DNA of 20,556 nt from a virus (IMGVR_UViG_3300025151_008939:1-20556), one strand, 5' to 3'; shown: positions 1 through 9,392, counted from the stretch's first letter. Notes: a model not told the origin generated them from the letters alone. A program made the numbers and translations.

Positions 1-1197
1 ACAAAAATGTCTGGTGGGGAATTTGTAATTAAAAAATCTGCTGTTAATAAAATAGGAGTAGGAACTTTAAACGCTATTAATGGATATGCTAACGGCGGCC
101 AAGCGGGACCCGGTATGGGCGCTATGGGTATGTTGGCTTTAGGGTCAGGAGCTGCTTCAGGTATAATTGGGGCGGCAATGGCTCCTAAACCTGACAAACC
201 GTTGCCAATGCAAAATTACGGACAAGGGAGGAGTGAGTTGGGTTACTTAGGTGGAGCTGACCCCGATGCTGGCCGTGTTGACTCTATATCTGGCAGTGGC
301 CGTTCCGCAAACGTTTCTCTTGCTAAGGGGTTTGTTTATTACAGAAGAGATCCAGAGACTGGAAGACTGATTAGCGAAAGAGCTCGCCCAACCGAAGGTA
401 GGTTTGAAGTTAGTGATAGACTTTCCTTAATGGGTAGATTGTCAGAGGGCGATCCTCAGACAGCTAGAATGTTTGAAAAAGAGCAAGCGATAGCAAACTA
501 TCAAAATTATGTAGCTCAAGAAAAAGCAAGCAGAAAAGCTCAAATTCAAGCCGTGAAAGATCAAAAGAAAGCTCGGACAATGGGGGCATTTATGAATGCT
601 GCTATGTTAATAGGTGGAGCGAAGCTAATGTCAATGGGTAAGCCTGATTCTCCAGCAGCAATAGACGTGGATTTTGATCCATCAACAGGAGCAAGTAGCA
701 GTTACCCTCTGGGTTATGGTGGTACAACTGGCTCCTTTAGCGCTACCACGGGAGCATCACACAGTTATCCGTCAAATTACCCCGGGATAGGAGGAAATAA
801 CGCTAATGGGGGGCTGGCTAAGGTAATGGGTGGAGAGTATATAATGAGCCCTCAAGCAGTCCGTACTCACGGCGTAGGCTTCATGACAGAGCTTAATCGC
901 GGAAATGTCCCCGGTTACGCTTCTGGCGGTTTAGTGGGCGCTGGAGGTGGAGGTGGGCCAACTGTCAATAACGGCGGCAACATGACCAACAATGTTAAAA
1001 TTAACGTCAATATAGATAAAAGTGGACAAGCTAAAGCGGAAACTACAGCTCAGGGGTCGTCTGGATCTGATTCAGCTAGAGAGGAAAATGAAGAGGCGCA
1101 AAACAATAGTGAACTGGGAGAAGTTTTGCAGGGGGTTGTTATTGAGGAAATAATAAAACAACAACGTCCCGGTGGATTACTTCATAAAGATAATTAA
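1..1197 (+). CDS. Tail tape-measure protein, C-terminal part (5'-truncated by window edge)
   Basis: This is probably the 3' end of the tape-measure gene, whose product sets tail length and fills the tail tube. The frame is open to the first base. The first ATG is at 7, but it begins directly with a motif usually found deep inside tape-measure proteins, so I read the gene as continuing upstream. Numbering from that ATG, the motif GGEFVI..AV.KIG..LNAIN.YA.GG lies at residues 3-31. A second copy, GGEYIMSPQAV...GVGFMTELN...GYASGG, lies at 275-308. Between them are Gly/Ala-rich hydrophobic stretches (about 30-60 and 198-215) and a charged, probably helical segment (about 150-190). The tail end is Gly/Asn-rich, then acidic. 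The gene converges on the tail-tip operon with a 4-base overlap at the stop codons. The motif is widespread near tape-measure C-termini. A separate short structural protein starting at 7 is the alternative. Confidence 0.7.
   Translation, partial: TKMSGGEFVIKKSAVNKIGVGTLNAINGYANGGQAGPGMGAMGMLALGSGAASGIIGAAMAPKPDKPLPMQNYGQGRSELGYLGGADPDAGRVDSISGSGRSANVSLAKGFVYYRRDPETGRLISERARPTEGRFEVSDRLSLMGRLSEGDPQTARMFEKEQAIANYQNYVAQEKASRKAQIQAVKDQKKARTMGAFMNAAMLIGGAKLMSMGKPDSPAAIDVDFDPSTGASSSYPLGYGGTTGSFSATTGASHSYPSNYPGIGGNNANGGLAKVMGGEYIMSPQAVRTHGVGFMTELNRGNVPGYASGGLVGAGGGGGPTVNNGGNMTNNVKINVNIDKSGQAKAETTAQGSSGSDSAREENEEAQNNSELGEVLQGVVIEEIIKQQRPGGLLHKDN
13..99 (+). repeat. Tape-measure motif, copy 1 (protein-level repeat)
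   Basis: Encodes the pattern GGEFVI..AV.KIG...LNAIN.YA.GG. It pairs with the copy at 829-930. The DNA has diverged, so the similarity is visible only in protein. Confidence 0.6.
829..930 (+). repeat. Tape-measure motif, copy 2 (protein-level repeat)
   Basis: Encodes GGEYIMSPQAV, then GVGFMTELNRG and GYASGG. It has the same order of conserved positions as copy 1 at 13-99, with about five extra residues, and a poly-Gly stretch follows. Confidence 0.6.
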
Positions 1198-2066
1198 TAA
1201 TTTCTATTTTCCAAATTTGAGATTCTTTTTTCCATATCTATGAATTTTTTTTCTATCATTTTTATACCTTCGTTATACATAGCGTATGGATTTAGTGACT
1301 CGTGAGACAACAGAGGGATTTTTGCAATTGGTGAGAAGTCGAAAGACAGTTCACAGGGAACATTTTCTACTGAAGGCATTCCGTACTTTTTGTTTAAAAT
1401 AATTACCTGTTTTTTTAAGCTAAGCAAACCTTCGGTAACTGTATCCGGTATTGGATACTGTAATTCTATCTGCGTTTTGCCATCAGAAAAGGTGGCTTTT
1501 TTTACGTCTTTTTCTAAGACTGAAGAAGATTCGGCTTCGTCGTATTCTACATCTACTGTAATAAATTCACCGGTATCATTCATTACTTTTACTGGGTTTT
1601 GGGGAGGAGCGATATATTTACCCGGTGAACTTATAGACATTTCAAGAATTTTACCTTTTGGGTCTACTTTTGTTACTGTAAATTCTGTATATTCTCCGGT
1701 TATGTTTCGCCTGTCACTTGAACATATTCCTCCTTGAGAGTAGATCAAATCTCCGGTATTGTATTTAAAATTATTGTCCTGCTTTATGTTGGAATAACTG
1801 TAAGCTTCATGTTCTGAAAAAGTAATTTCTAGAGTGTCTCCAGCTGCAATTTTGTAAGTGAAATCGCCTTTAATAGTTATGACTTTTTTTGCACCTGTAA
1901 AACTTCTTTTTATGTTTATTATTTCTGAGTTTTCTAGTTGGTAGTAGACTTGATTATTACCTATACTCAAAAACGCGCCATTTTTACATACGATTTTTCT
2001 ATTTCCTATTACGTAAAGCCTGTCGGTGTTACTTTTTATTGCAGCCTCAAAAGCTTCAGGTTTCAT
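1194..2066 (-). CDS. Unrecognised 290-aa tail-associated protein, last gene of tail-tip operon
   Basis: I do not recognise a family. The gene starts 9 bases after the J stop and is last in the operon, so a role at the tail tip (fibre base, J partner or chaperone) is inferred from position alone. There is no signal peptide or membrane segment. The N-terminal part (about 15-85) is beta-rich. Residues 102-158 hold a Gly-rich beta module (NTGDLIYSQGG, then NITGEYTEFTVTKVD, then a Gly-Lys-Tyr turn) that resembles short repeats in marine phage fibre proteins. The C-terminus (about 264-288) is a charged heptad-like stretch (IEKKFIDMEKRISNLE), probably a short coiled coil for oligomerisation. The frame stays open for the full length, while a 115-codon plus-strand frame inside it looks like a shadow. 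Its stop overlaps the tape-measure stop head-on. Confidence 0.75.
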   Translation of the reverse strand: MKPEAFEAAIKSNTDRLYVIGNRKIVCKNGAFLSIGNNQVYYQLENSEIINIKRSFTGAKKVITIKGDFTYKIAAGDTLEITFSEHEAYSYSNIKQDNNFKYNTGDLIYSQGGICSSDRRNITGEYTEFTVTKVDPKGKILEMSISSPGKYIAPPQNPVKVMNDTGEFITVDVEYDEAESSSVLEKDVKKATFSDGKTQIELQYPIPDTVTEGLLSLKKQVIILNKKYGMPSVENVPCELSFDFSPIAKIPLLSHESLNPYAMYNEGIKMIEKKFIDMEKRISNLENRNY

Positions 2067-2075
2067 ATTAGATTA

Positions 2076-5000
2076 TTATTCCATATCGGCTAAAACGCCA
2101 AATTTTATTTTTAATCCGCCTCCGTTTTTTAGGCGAGCACTAATGCCAAAATCTGCCTTCATCCATCTACCTGCATCATGATTAAAGTAATCGTTTGCGT
2201 CTTGGCGAATTATTACAGTAAACTGCCCTGCCTCTTTTATAACCTGATAATCAGTAGTTGCTGCTGTTGAGGGTTTACTACTGTACCAACCCTTCCTATT
2301 TCCTTTGGCGTAGCCTACCCTTCTTAGATAATCCATTTCATTTGTGTCCTCTGGTATTGGTAGATTGGTATTTATTCCTCCATCTACAGGAACAGGTGAT
2401 TCAGTAGATATTGTTACGCTATATTTATTTGGACTAATTGTTGACAACTCGTCTTCTAGTGGGACGTTTAATATTATAATCCGCCTTTGACTTAAACTAA
2501 AAGCAGTCTGATAACCCTGAGAAACACTCGGTCCAAGCCCTCTTAGCCATGCGCTGCTGCCTTCATTATAACTGGCCCGTTTTGACACGGCGTACATAGA
2601 TATTCCTTGAAAATCTACATTCCCTTTACCAAAAGCGGCGTCCATTTGCATCGAGTAATATCTGGCTGAGGCTTCTAAAGTATCGGTATTACTATCAATT
2701 ATATTAAATGCGTTTGTGGAAGAAACCGCTTCTTCAAAAGTTATTTCAGGAGCAGTTCCAATACCATAAGCAGCATGGTCAAAACAGAGTATTTTGGATT
2801 CCCTGTCCCGTCGGCCAACCGTTATTTCGCCCCAAGCTTGATATCCCAAAGACGTATTATAGGCTGAGTTGGCATTAAACTCTCCCATCCTAAAAGACGA
2901 CCCTAATTCGTTTAAGAAGGCGGTATCTTGGGTGCTGGTAACATTTGTAATTGTAAATGGAACGTCTTTTTTGGGTAATGTGGAGAAATTTAAACTAGTG
3001 TCTCTGAAAATTCTTTCTATTTGAAATGTTTCATTATTAATTACTGCCGTTTCCATTCTTGGGGCCTCGTTATCATTTACGTTAAAAGCTTTATTTAACG
3101 ACAACGAGTCAAAAAAAGCCATGCTCAATTGTATATTAGTTACCTCAGGTCTTAGTATCATTGGAAACGGCATTTCGAAACCATCTATTCCGTCGTTGTC
3201 CCCAAATATAAAAGCATCACGATAAACTATAAAGTTTCCATCTTTTTCTGTGGTTACGACTCCGTCAAAGGCTGAGCCTACTACCTCACCGTTACTGAGC
3301 GTTTTATTAGTAACCTCACTTGCTCTACCGTTCTCTACATTTTTATCAGATAGCAGTAAGTAACTGTTGTTAGCTTGTTCTGCAATATCTATTTCAAAGT
3401 GTGGTGCTAAATTTGTGAATTTAGTGTTGTTTTGAAGAACGTTGCCCTCACTGTCTTCTTCAATAGCTACCGAGCTATTACCCGTTGTATAGTAAATGAC
3501 AGCCCCTTGCGCGTCGTTAAAAAATTTGTCAATTTCCTCGTCACTTAGTAAAACTTTACCTTTGTCGTTTTGGACCTCTTCAAAAGTAAAAGCAAGCTTG
3601 CCTTCAGGCATTAATCTGACTGAAGCTTTGTAGGGGTAATTTAAGGTAGCGGCCTGTTCCATACTTAAGTACCGCGGACTAAAACCTTTAGGACTGTCTT
3701 CTTGGGCAAAAAATAAACCACTAGGGGAAGCAATTTGTACCCCTAATATATCATACCCATTGTTGAATAATTTTTCATCATAAGACTCTTGATTTTTATT
3801 TGGGTCTGTTCCCTGAATAATAGTATTTGAGTAAACGGTATTATTGGAGCTAGTTCTACCAAATGAATCTTGAACTTCTACAACCACATCAAATTCCCTT
3901 AATGGGTACATTGGTGAGTTTTGGATCACAAATCCACTGGCATCGCATTTAAAATACTCTTTAACTACCTTGCCGTCTTGTCCAACAATTTGATGTTTGC
4001 CTATTTGCCTATTGTTTAGTTGGTCTCCATTGTAGGTCTGACCCGCGCCGGCTATGTCGTCAATTATAGCTGGAGTGTTGTAATTTTCATTAAAGGTAAA
4101 AGACGGAATAGTAGAGTCTGAGCTATAGCCAGTAAATTCAAAATAAATATTATTAGAGGGAATATTTGAGCTTGATGGTTCTCTAATAGTGAGTCTGTAT
4201 TGAACATCTTGTACTTGAGTAAAGTCCAATTCATATCTTCCGAAACTGCTCTCTTCGTCTTCTGGCCTGTTAAATACAGGGTCTTGGCTGCCCAACGTCC
4301 ATTCAAAAACTGGCTCTGTGTTGTCTAGTGAGTATAGTAAAGTATCCCCGGCGCTGCTAGTTTGAATGGGTATATCGTTTTCATCTCTGGTTGTTAAACT
4401 GCTAATAGAGTACGCCTCAACCGGGGAAATTAATTTTTGCTGAGCCTCTTCGGATAAGGTAATGCCCCTTAAAAGACCATAACCCACAATACCTTGTTCA
4501 GAAATGGGGTAAACAACAATATAAAAAGGCATGATGTTGTTATTATTGTCCCTAGGTATGGATCCAACTAATGACTCTATTTCAATTTTAGTTTTTTCGT
4601 TATTAAAAAACTGAGTATTCTCTGACGTTACTAACGCGAACTCATTTTCCTTCATTGAGTCGTAGTAATCGGGGGAAACTAGATAGGTTACTGACTTTTC
4701 TTTAGAGCTTTGGGTTTGAGTATTAACTACAGGAACAATTCTTGGGTCATTTGCTGCAGCCCAATCGTTGGTTATTTGTGGGTCCCCAGTTGACACAATA
4801 CTAAAAGAATAACTAATTTTATTTATATCTCTACTTTCCCCATAATTTATACCCACCGTTCCGTCATCGTTAGCAATATTTAAATTGTTTTTAAATCCAG
4901 CTACGCTAAACTCACTTTTTAAGGTAACGTAATTTTCTTTAATAACACCGTTAATAGAAGGCTTATCTTCCTGAACTAGCAGTATATTATTATTTCTTTC

Positions 5001-7931
5001 ATTCTCGCTGGCGCTAGGTTTTGGGTTTTGTTGTGGATAATTAGAAGTCCAAGTATTTAAATTACTAGTTCCTCCCGCATTGTTGGGTATAGGGAAGTAC
5101 ATTTGCAAGTTTGCTGTCTTGGAAAAGCTGGTTCCAACTTCGTCTACCTCTGTATATTTACCAGTTGAATAAGAAAGGCCTTGAATATTATAGCTTTTAT
5201 TTTCTTCTTCTTTAATGTTAATAATTCTATATGAAGAAAAGCTATTATTTATGAATTTTGGATCGTCTTCAAAAAGTGGCTCTATTGACCAAATTAAATT
5301 TTGTCCAGAGTAATAATTACCCGAGTATGGTACTGCTTGGCTTTCATTTTCTACAGAGTTGTTTGAGTATCCAGTTATAACATAATCCCCGAAATTCAGT
5401 TGGTTGCCCGTGTACGTCCCAACGTTCCCCTTTGCCATCGCCTCCCCATTATAGTTAAAAGTATTCTCGACAGCCATACCGCTATTAAAAAATATCCGAG
5501 TGCAAACCGCTGAGTTTTCATCCCTTAGATTTGACCTGAACGCCCCGGGTCCTCCAGTGATATTTATAACATCAGAACCGTTAAAAGCCAAATTTTGTAC
5601 TTGAGTTCTTCTTACTCCCGGTAATTCATTGCTTGTTTCAATTGTGCCGGAATAATAGTCATAAGTTGGAGCGAGTAATGAAAATTTATATTTCGTATCG
5701 GGATCTAAAGTTATAGCTTGATCAAGTATAATACTGTTTACGTTTTGCCTTTGTGTCGCGTTAAGTGCTGTGTCGTCTGTCGGAGCACCTGCGACAACTG
5801 TTCGTCCTTTAATGACAGAATTTGTTCTACCGCTATGCTTTAACTTATTTCTGAAATTGTCATATATAGTGATTACGTCTCCGGGTCTCAGATAAGCGCC
5901 CTCTAACCCAGCACCAAAAGACACGGTTTCAGTTTCTTGGTACTCGCTGGCCAGAATCCACTTAGCGAATCTTCTCGCCTGACCCCTGCTTGTACAGCCT
6001 AAAGCTGTAGTTTCTATTTCTCTTATACCATATCTTCTTACAGCTTCTTCGTCCTCCAAATATTCCACCGCAGGCTTGTAAGTGTTTCTTTTGTCGTTAT
6101 ACCTTACAATAGCTACGCTATGTCGCGCTTTTTTAGAGGAGCTCGAGTAAGTGAAGTTGGAGTCGATTACGTTAGAGTTGTTAAAATGAAAAACAGGATT
6201 TTTTAATTTATCTTGAGAGGAAAAAATACTTCCATTTGTGTAGTATGAAATACCTCTAAATATAGAGGATAAGTCATTTAAAACTTTAAATGCTTCTTCG
6301 CGGGACCTAATTATGTAATTGATGGTAAACCTCGGTTCAAACCCTCCGTAAGTATCATCTACTAATTCATCGCAGTACTTCGCTATTTCATATAAAGCCC
6401 ACTTGTCTATTTGACCTTCCGTAATGTATTCACCGAGTCCATAACGAGGATTCGTAACTAAATCATAGAAACACCAAGCTGGATTATCAGTCCAAATTAA
6501 TTCTTCAGCAAAATTTCCATCCCATTCTTCATTAGTGTTCTCACTCTTGCGTTGAAAAGTAAAACCATCATCACTTTGGTTTAAGCTAGTACTTGTGTTT
6601 GTTTTATTGCCTAGAGCTACCCCTTTGTAATAATTGCTAGCGGAAGCGGAGCTATCTCCATAACTTTTTATGAACGGGTTGTAGTTGTTAGGAACTTTTA
6701 CCTTAAGTAAGTGTGTATCATATGCCCTAGATGGTATTCTCTGAAACGATCTAGCGTCAAAAATTGAGTAGACCATTGACGAATAAGGATAGGTCAACTT
6801 TGTTCCGTATACTTCTACAATTGAATCGACAAAACTTTGGTTCCTTAAAAACGAAGTTAAGGATTCAGGGGTAGTTCTTACTATTCTAATTTCCCAGCCT
6901 TCGAAACCTACCTTATCCTGAAAGCCTTTATCTGAAAAATCTAAAGTGGTAGCTCTAATATACCCAGAGTCTATTTTACCCTGTACTCTTTCTTTTTTAC
7001 CTAAACGCCAACCTTCTGAAACAAGGTTAGATCTGGTAACGTTTTCAGAGTCTTTACTATCGAATCTGTCGTTAAAAATAGGTTTGTAAAAAATACTATA
7101 TTCAATACTTCTAGCTTTTTGATCCCCGTATCCAGTCGCTGGTACCCCTTTTTTATAAGTTTTAGCTCCAAATTGTAGACTTTCTTGTAGAGCGGTTACT
7201 TTTATGTTTACAATTAGTTTGTTGCATTCTTTGTTTAAAATACGGTAAGTTTTTGCATATTTGTCTATAGGGCCTTTTGGTTTTGCGTATACAGTATTAG
7301 TGGGGGTATCACTTCCCCCTTTTACTTCTGGACCAAAAAGTCTCTCTCCGATACTTCTGTTTATAGACAAGTCCATAATGTCAGAAGTAGGAATAGATCC
7401 TAGTTGGGGCAAGTTCGGATTTATTTTAGGTACGGATCCAGTAGGTTTTCCTACTGAGTAGTCGACGTTTATATCTGCAAAGTTATAGAACCCGTTAGAG
7501 TCTACTAGTGGAACTTCATTCCAATAAATTGACTGTAAGAAACCTAGCTCATTTGTTTCGCCGGCTGTGCCTGTCGCTTTATAGTGATTAAAAACAGCTT
7601 TTTTATATCCGGAGATATTATCATTTCTTACAAAAGAATAATTCCCGCTTGTAATCCCTTCTATTGGCCCTTCAGATAATAAGTCTACTGTTTCGGCGTA
7701 AGATCTAGATACTACATATTCTCCTGCTTCATTTTTTACAGCACTAACGTCAGTAACCGTAGGTCTTGCTTTTGCTTGCTTTTTCTTTTTGTGAAAAATA
7801 CCAAACATGATAGGGGTTCCGTCTGCAGCTGTTGGTTGGTCGAGCCCAACTACCACAAGGTAAAGAACGCACCCCCAAAAAAACCAGTCCGAATTTAGGA
7901 CGTCTATTATTTTTTCTATTTTTTTATTCAT
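2076..7931 (-). CDS. J: Tail tip / host-specificity protein J-like, very large
   Basis: This is the central tail-tip protein, expected to trim the tail end and contact the receptor. The lambda-J-type core is clear. W.DNPAWCFYDLVTNPRYG.G is at about residues 480-503, followed by the INYII..REEAFKVLNDLSSIFRG segment. YGIREIE...G..SRGQARRFAKWIL and L.PGDVITIYD span 634-691. At 1951 aa it is far longer than lambda J (1132 aa). The extra part, from about residue 700, includes a beta-rich fibronectin-III-like stretch (about 1165-1370) and an unrecognised C-terminus that probably carries host specificity. The first ATG is at 7931 and overlaps the I stop by 8 bases. It adds 41 residues with a hydrophobic segment (WFFWGCVLYLVVVGL, 16-30). 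An internal ATG at 7808 (M42, before FGIFHKKKKQ) would give a more typical J start. I kept the long form because of the tight coupling. Confidence 0.92.
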   Translation of the reverse strand: MNKKIEKIIDVLNSDWFFWGCVLYLVVVGLDQPTAADGTPIMFGIFHKKKKQAKARPTVTDVSAVKNEAGEYVVSRSYAETVDLLSEGPIEGITSGNYSFVRNDNISGYKKAVFNHYKATGTAGETNELGFLQSIYWNEVPLVDSNGFYNFADINVDYSVGKPTGSVPKINPNLPQLGSIPTSDIMDLSINRSIGERLFGPEVKGGSDTPTNTVYAKPKGPIDKYAKTYRILNKECNKLIVNIKVTALQESLQFGAKTYKKGVPATGYGDQKARSIEYSIFYKPIFNDRFDSKDSENVTRSNLVSEGWRLGKKERVQGKIDSGYIRATTLDFSDKGFQDKVGFEGWEIRIVRTTPESLTSFLRNQSFVDSIVEVYGTKLTYPYSSMVYSIFDARSFQRIPSRAYDTHLLKVKVPNNYNPFIKSYGDSSASASNYYKGVALGNKTNTSTSLNQSDDGFTFQRKSENTNEEWDGNFAEELIWTDNPAWCFYDLVTNPRYGLGEYITEGQIDKWALYEIAKYCDELVDDTYGGFEPRFTINYIIRSREEAFKVLNDLSSIFRGISYYTNGSIFSSQDKLKNPVFHFNNSNVIDSNFTYSSSSKKARHSVAIVRYNDKRNTYKPAVEYLEDEEAVRRYGIREIETTALGCTSRGQARRFAKWILASEYQETETVSFGAGLEGAYLRPGDVITIYDNFRNKLKHSGRTNSVIKGRTVVAGAPTDDTALNATQRQNVNSIILDQAITLDPDTKYKFSLLAPTYDYYSGTIETSNELPGVRRTQVQNLAFNGSDVINITGGPGAFRSNLRDENSAVCTRIFFNSGMAVENTFNYNGEAMAKGNVGTYTGNQLNFGDYVITGYSNNSVENESQAVPYSGNYYSGQNLIWSIEPLFEDDPKFINNSFSSYRIINIKEEENKSYNIQGLSYSTGKYTEVDEVGTSFSKTANLQMYFPIPNNAGGTSNLNTWTSNYPQQNPKPSASENERNNNILLVQEDKPSINGVIKENYVTLKSEFSVAGFKNNLNIANDDGTVGINYGESRDINKISYSFSIVSTGDPQITNDWAAANDPRIVPVVNTQTQSSKEKSVTYLVSPDYYDSMKENEFALVTSENTQFFNNEKTKIEIESLVGSIPRDNNNNIMPFYIVVYPISEQGIVGYGLLRGITLSEEAQQKLISPVEAYSISSLTTRDENDIPIQTSSAGDTLLYSLDNTEPVFEWTLGSQDPVFNRPEDEESSFGRYELDFTQVQDVQYRLTIREPSSSNIPSNNIYFEFTGYSSDSTIPSFTFNENYNTPAIIDDIAGAGQTYNGDQLNNRQIGKHQIVGQDGKVVKEYFKCDASGFVIQNSPMYPLREFDVVVEVQDSFGRTSSNNTVYSNTIIQGTDPNKNQESYDEKLFNNGYDILGVQIASPSGLFFAQEDSPKGFSPRYLSMEQAATLNYPYKASVRLMPEGKLAFTFEEVQNDKGKVLLSDEEIDKFFNDAQGAVIYYTTGNSSVAIEEDSEGNVLQNNTKFTNLAPHFEIDIAEQANNSYLLLSDKNVENGRASEVTNKTLSNGEVVGSAFDGVVTTEKDGNFIVYRDAFIFGDNDGIDGFEMPFPMILRPEVTNIQLSMAFFDSLSLNKAFNVNDNEAPRMETAVINNETFQIERIFRDTSLNFSTLPKKDVPFTITNVTSTQDTAFLNELGSSFRMGEFNANSAYNTSLGYQAWGEITVGRRDRESKILCFDHAAYGIGTAPEITFEEAVSSTNAFNIIDSNTDTLEASARYYSMQMDAAFGKGNVDFQGISMYAVSKRASYNEGSSAWLRGLGPSVSQGYQTAFSLSQRRIIILNVPLEDELSTISPNKYSVTISTESPVPVDGGINTNLPIPEDTNEMDYLRRVGYAKGNRKGWYSSKPSTAATTDYQVIKEAGQFTVIIRQDANDYFNHDAGRWMKADFGISARLKNGGGLKIKFGVLADME

Positions 7932-8676
7932 TCCAATCTTGAACTCTTATAGGTATTCTAGGGTTAAAGTTGTATTTTAAACCATCTGACGCTGACCCCC
8001 ACGAACTCTTAGGTACAACATCTGCATCTACGTCAATAGTATCACTAGCACTTTGAATAACGTGGCTTCCTATCAGTAGTCTTCCATAACCAACAAAAAC
8101 AGGACCACCTTCTCTTATGGTGTTTTCGGGACCGTTAAATAAATACGACTTTGCGCCGCCTTGTTCTATTTCATTAAAATCGCCAAATTTTGGCATCGGC
8201 GTAAGAAGATTAGTTATGCCTGCGGCAACCAAACCAACACCACCCATTACCAAAGCCCCAGCCATCATACCGCCTTTTCCAGCCATTAAGGCTCCAAAGC
8301 CTCCGGCCATTCCCACACCCGAGGCAATTAAAGCCACACCTATTACAATCGTGATAATGTCATTCGCCCCCTCTAACACTGGTACGATATCTATAGTTTT
8401 TATATTATCGCTTTGTAAAACAAGTTCAGAGGACATGACTCCGTCAAAAGTGTTTGGATCCTTTCCGTCCTCTACATTAAAATCTTTTTCATTTACAAGA
8501 ACCCTATATTTAATATCTTTTTTATCGTTTTCTAATAGAAAATTGTAAAGTTGATGAGTTTTACATTCAACAGCTCTAATTGCTTCTCCTACGCTTTTTA
8601 CCGCTAGGTTCCATTCAGATCTTCCTAGTTGTTCAGCTAAGACTCCGTGAAATTTTATTTTAGATAAACTGCTCAT
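7924..8676 (-). CDS. I: Tail assembly protein I-like
   Basis: This is a lambda I-family tail-tip assembly protein, placed as in lambda between K and J. Residues 1-100 look like the ubiquitin-like N-terminal domain (IKFHGVLAEQLG start and a DIVPVLEGA end). About 108-157 is a long Gly/Ala/Met-rich hydrophobic stretch that could span or insert into a membrane. The C-terminal part has the family pattern SYLFNGPENT (177-186) and VGYGRLLIGS (195-204), which ends at the J boundary. At 250 aa it is close to the usual length. The start overlaps the K gene by 17 bases, and the stop overlaps the J start by 8, suggesting translational coupling. No Shine-Dalgarno sequence precedes the ATG. Family knowledge places I in assembly at the J hub; it is not clearly retained in the virion. 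Confidence 0.9.
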   Translation of the reverse strand: MSSLSKIKFHGVLAEQLGRSEWNLAVKSVGEAIRAVECKTHQLYNFLLENDKKDIKYRVLVNEKDFNVEDGKDPNTFDGVMSSELVLQSDNIKTIDIVPVLEGANDIITIVIGVALIASGVGMAGGFGALMAGKGGMMAGALVMGGVGLVAAGITNLLTPMPKFGDFNEIEQGGAKSYLFNGPENTIREGGPVFVGYGRLLIGSHVIQSASDTIDVDADVVPKSSWGSASDGLKYNFNPRIPIRVQDWNE

Positions 8677-9388
8677 GTCTGTAAATTGTGCTTATTTTAT
8701 TTTTTCTTCTCTCTGAGAGAGCTTCTATTGTGACAAATTTATTGCGTGGCCTGTGGATTATTGTGTTGTTGCCGAGATAAATTCCTACATGATTTGCAGT
8801 CTTGCCCTTTAACATTTCAAATAATAAAATATCATATTTTTTAAATTCTGCTGAAACTGGAATCTTTTTTACGTCCTTGTTAAGCGCCGCTATCTCTTCA
8901 GAGAGGTTTGGTTTTTCTTGATGCCAGTCATCGCTTCTAGAGTAGTCCGAATCTTTTAAGTTTATTCCTATTCTTTTGTAGTATTTTTGCACAAAAGTAT
9001 AACAGTCAGATACTCCTATTTTAAATTCGCTGTAGTCTATAAAAGTTTTGTTTTTTCTAGGGTCATAAAAAGTAAAATTATCATTTTTAACATTATACAT
9101 TATGTAATTTAACAAATGTCCGTTGCTGTTTATTAAGTCGTAAGGAGAAAAAGACTCCTCTCCCTCGGGATGAGAGTGATAGATTGCCTTAATTTGATAT
9201 GATTTTGATATTTTTAAGTAATCTTTCGGAGAAATAGAGAAATGTTTTTTAGGGAATTGAGAAAAATTTTTACATCTTAAAGCTTTATTTTCAGCTCTAT
9301 AATCTACTACAAAGCCACAGCATTCATCTGGATAAGACTCTAAAGCGTGATTTTTGATAATACTTTTTACTGTTTCGCTAAGTTTCAT
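8660..9388 (-). CDS. K: Tail tip protein K-like: JAMM (Mov34) peptidase plus NlpC/P60 domain
   Basis: This is a two-domain lambda K-type protein. The N-terminal JAMM metalloprotease domain (about 1-115) has E22 in DECCGF and the zinc motif YHSHP...SPYD, with H71, H73, S81 and D84 all present. The C-terminal NlpC/P60 domain (about 118-242) has the nucleophile C129 in SDCYTF, H200 in NHVGIYLG and a further polar residue around 208-212 (H212 in IIHRPR). Both active sites look intact. In known phages the NlpC/P60 half is thought to cut peptidoglycan or assist entry, while the JAMM half may process or position tip proteins. The gene starts 4 bases after the L stop, and its end overlaps I by 17 bases. 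The length (242 aa) is normal. Confidence 0.93.
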   Translation of the reverse strand: MKLSETVKSIIKNHALESYPDECCGFVVDYRAENKALRCKNFSQFPKKHFSISPKDYLKISKSYQIKAIYHSHPEGEESFSPYDLINSNGHLLNYIMYNVKNDNFTFYDPRKNKTFIDYSEFKIGVSDCYTFVQKYYKRIGINLKDSDYSRSDDWHQEKPNLSEEIAALNKDVKKIPVSAEFKKYDILLFEMLKGKTANHVGIYLGNNTIIHRPRNKFVTIEALSERRKNKISTIYRHEQFI

Positions 9389-9392
9389 TTGA

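Noticed and set aside
1198-1260. Possible intrinsic terminator after the tape measure
   Set aside because: There are T-rich stretches but no GC-rich stem precedes them, and the region codes for the opposing gene.
1390-1737. 115-codon plus-strand open frame
   Set aside because: Antisense to the 290-aa operon gene, which has better spacing and continuity. No upstream signal for the plus frame.
4064-4306. 80-codon minus-strand frame inside J
   Set aside because: Out-of-frame shadow on the same strand within the long continuous J frame.
8117-8548. 143-codon plus-strand open frame
   Set aside because: Lies wholly antisense to the well-supported tail assembly I gene. Its Pro/Ala/Ile-rich translation mirrors the Gly/Ala-rich segment of I.
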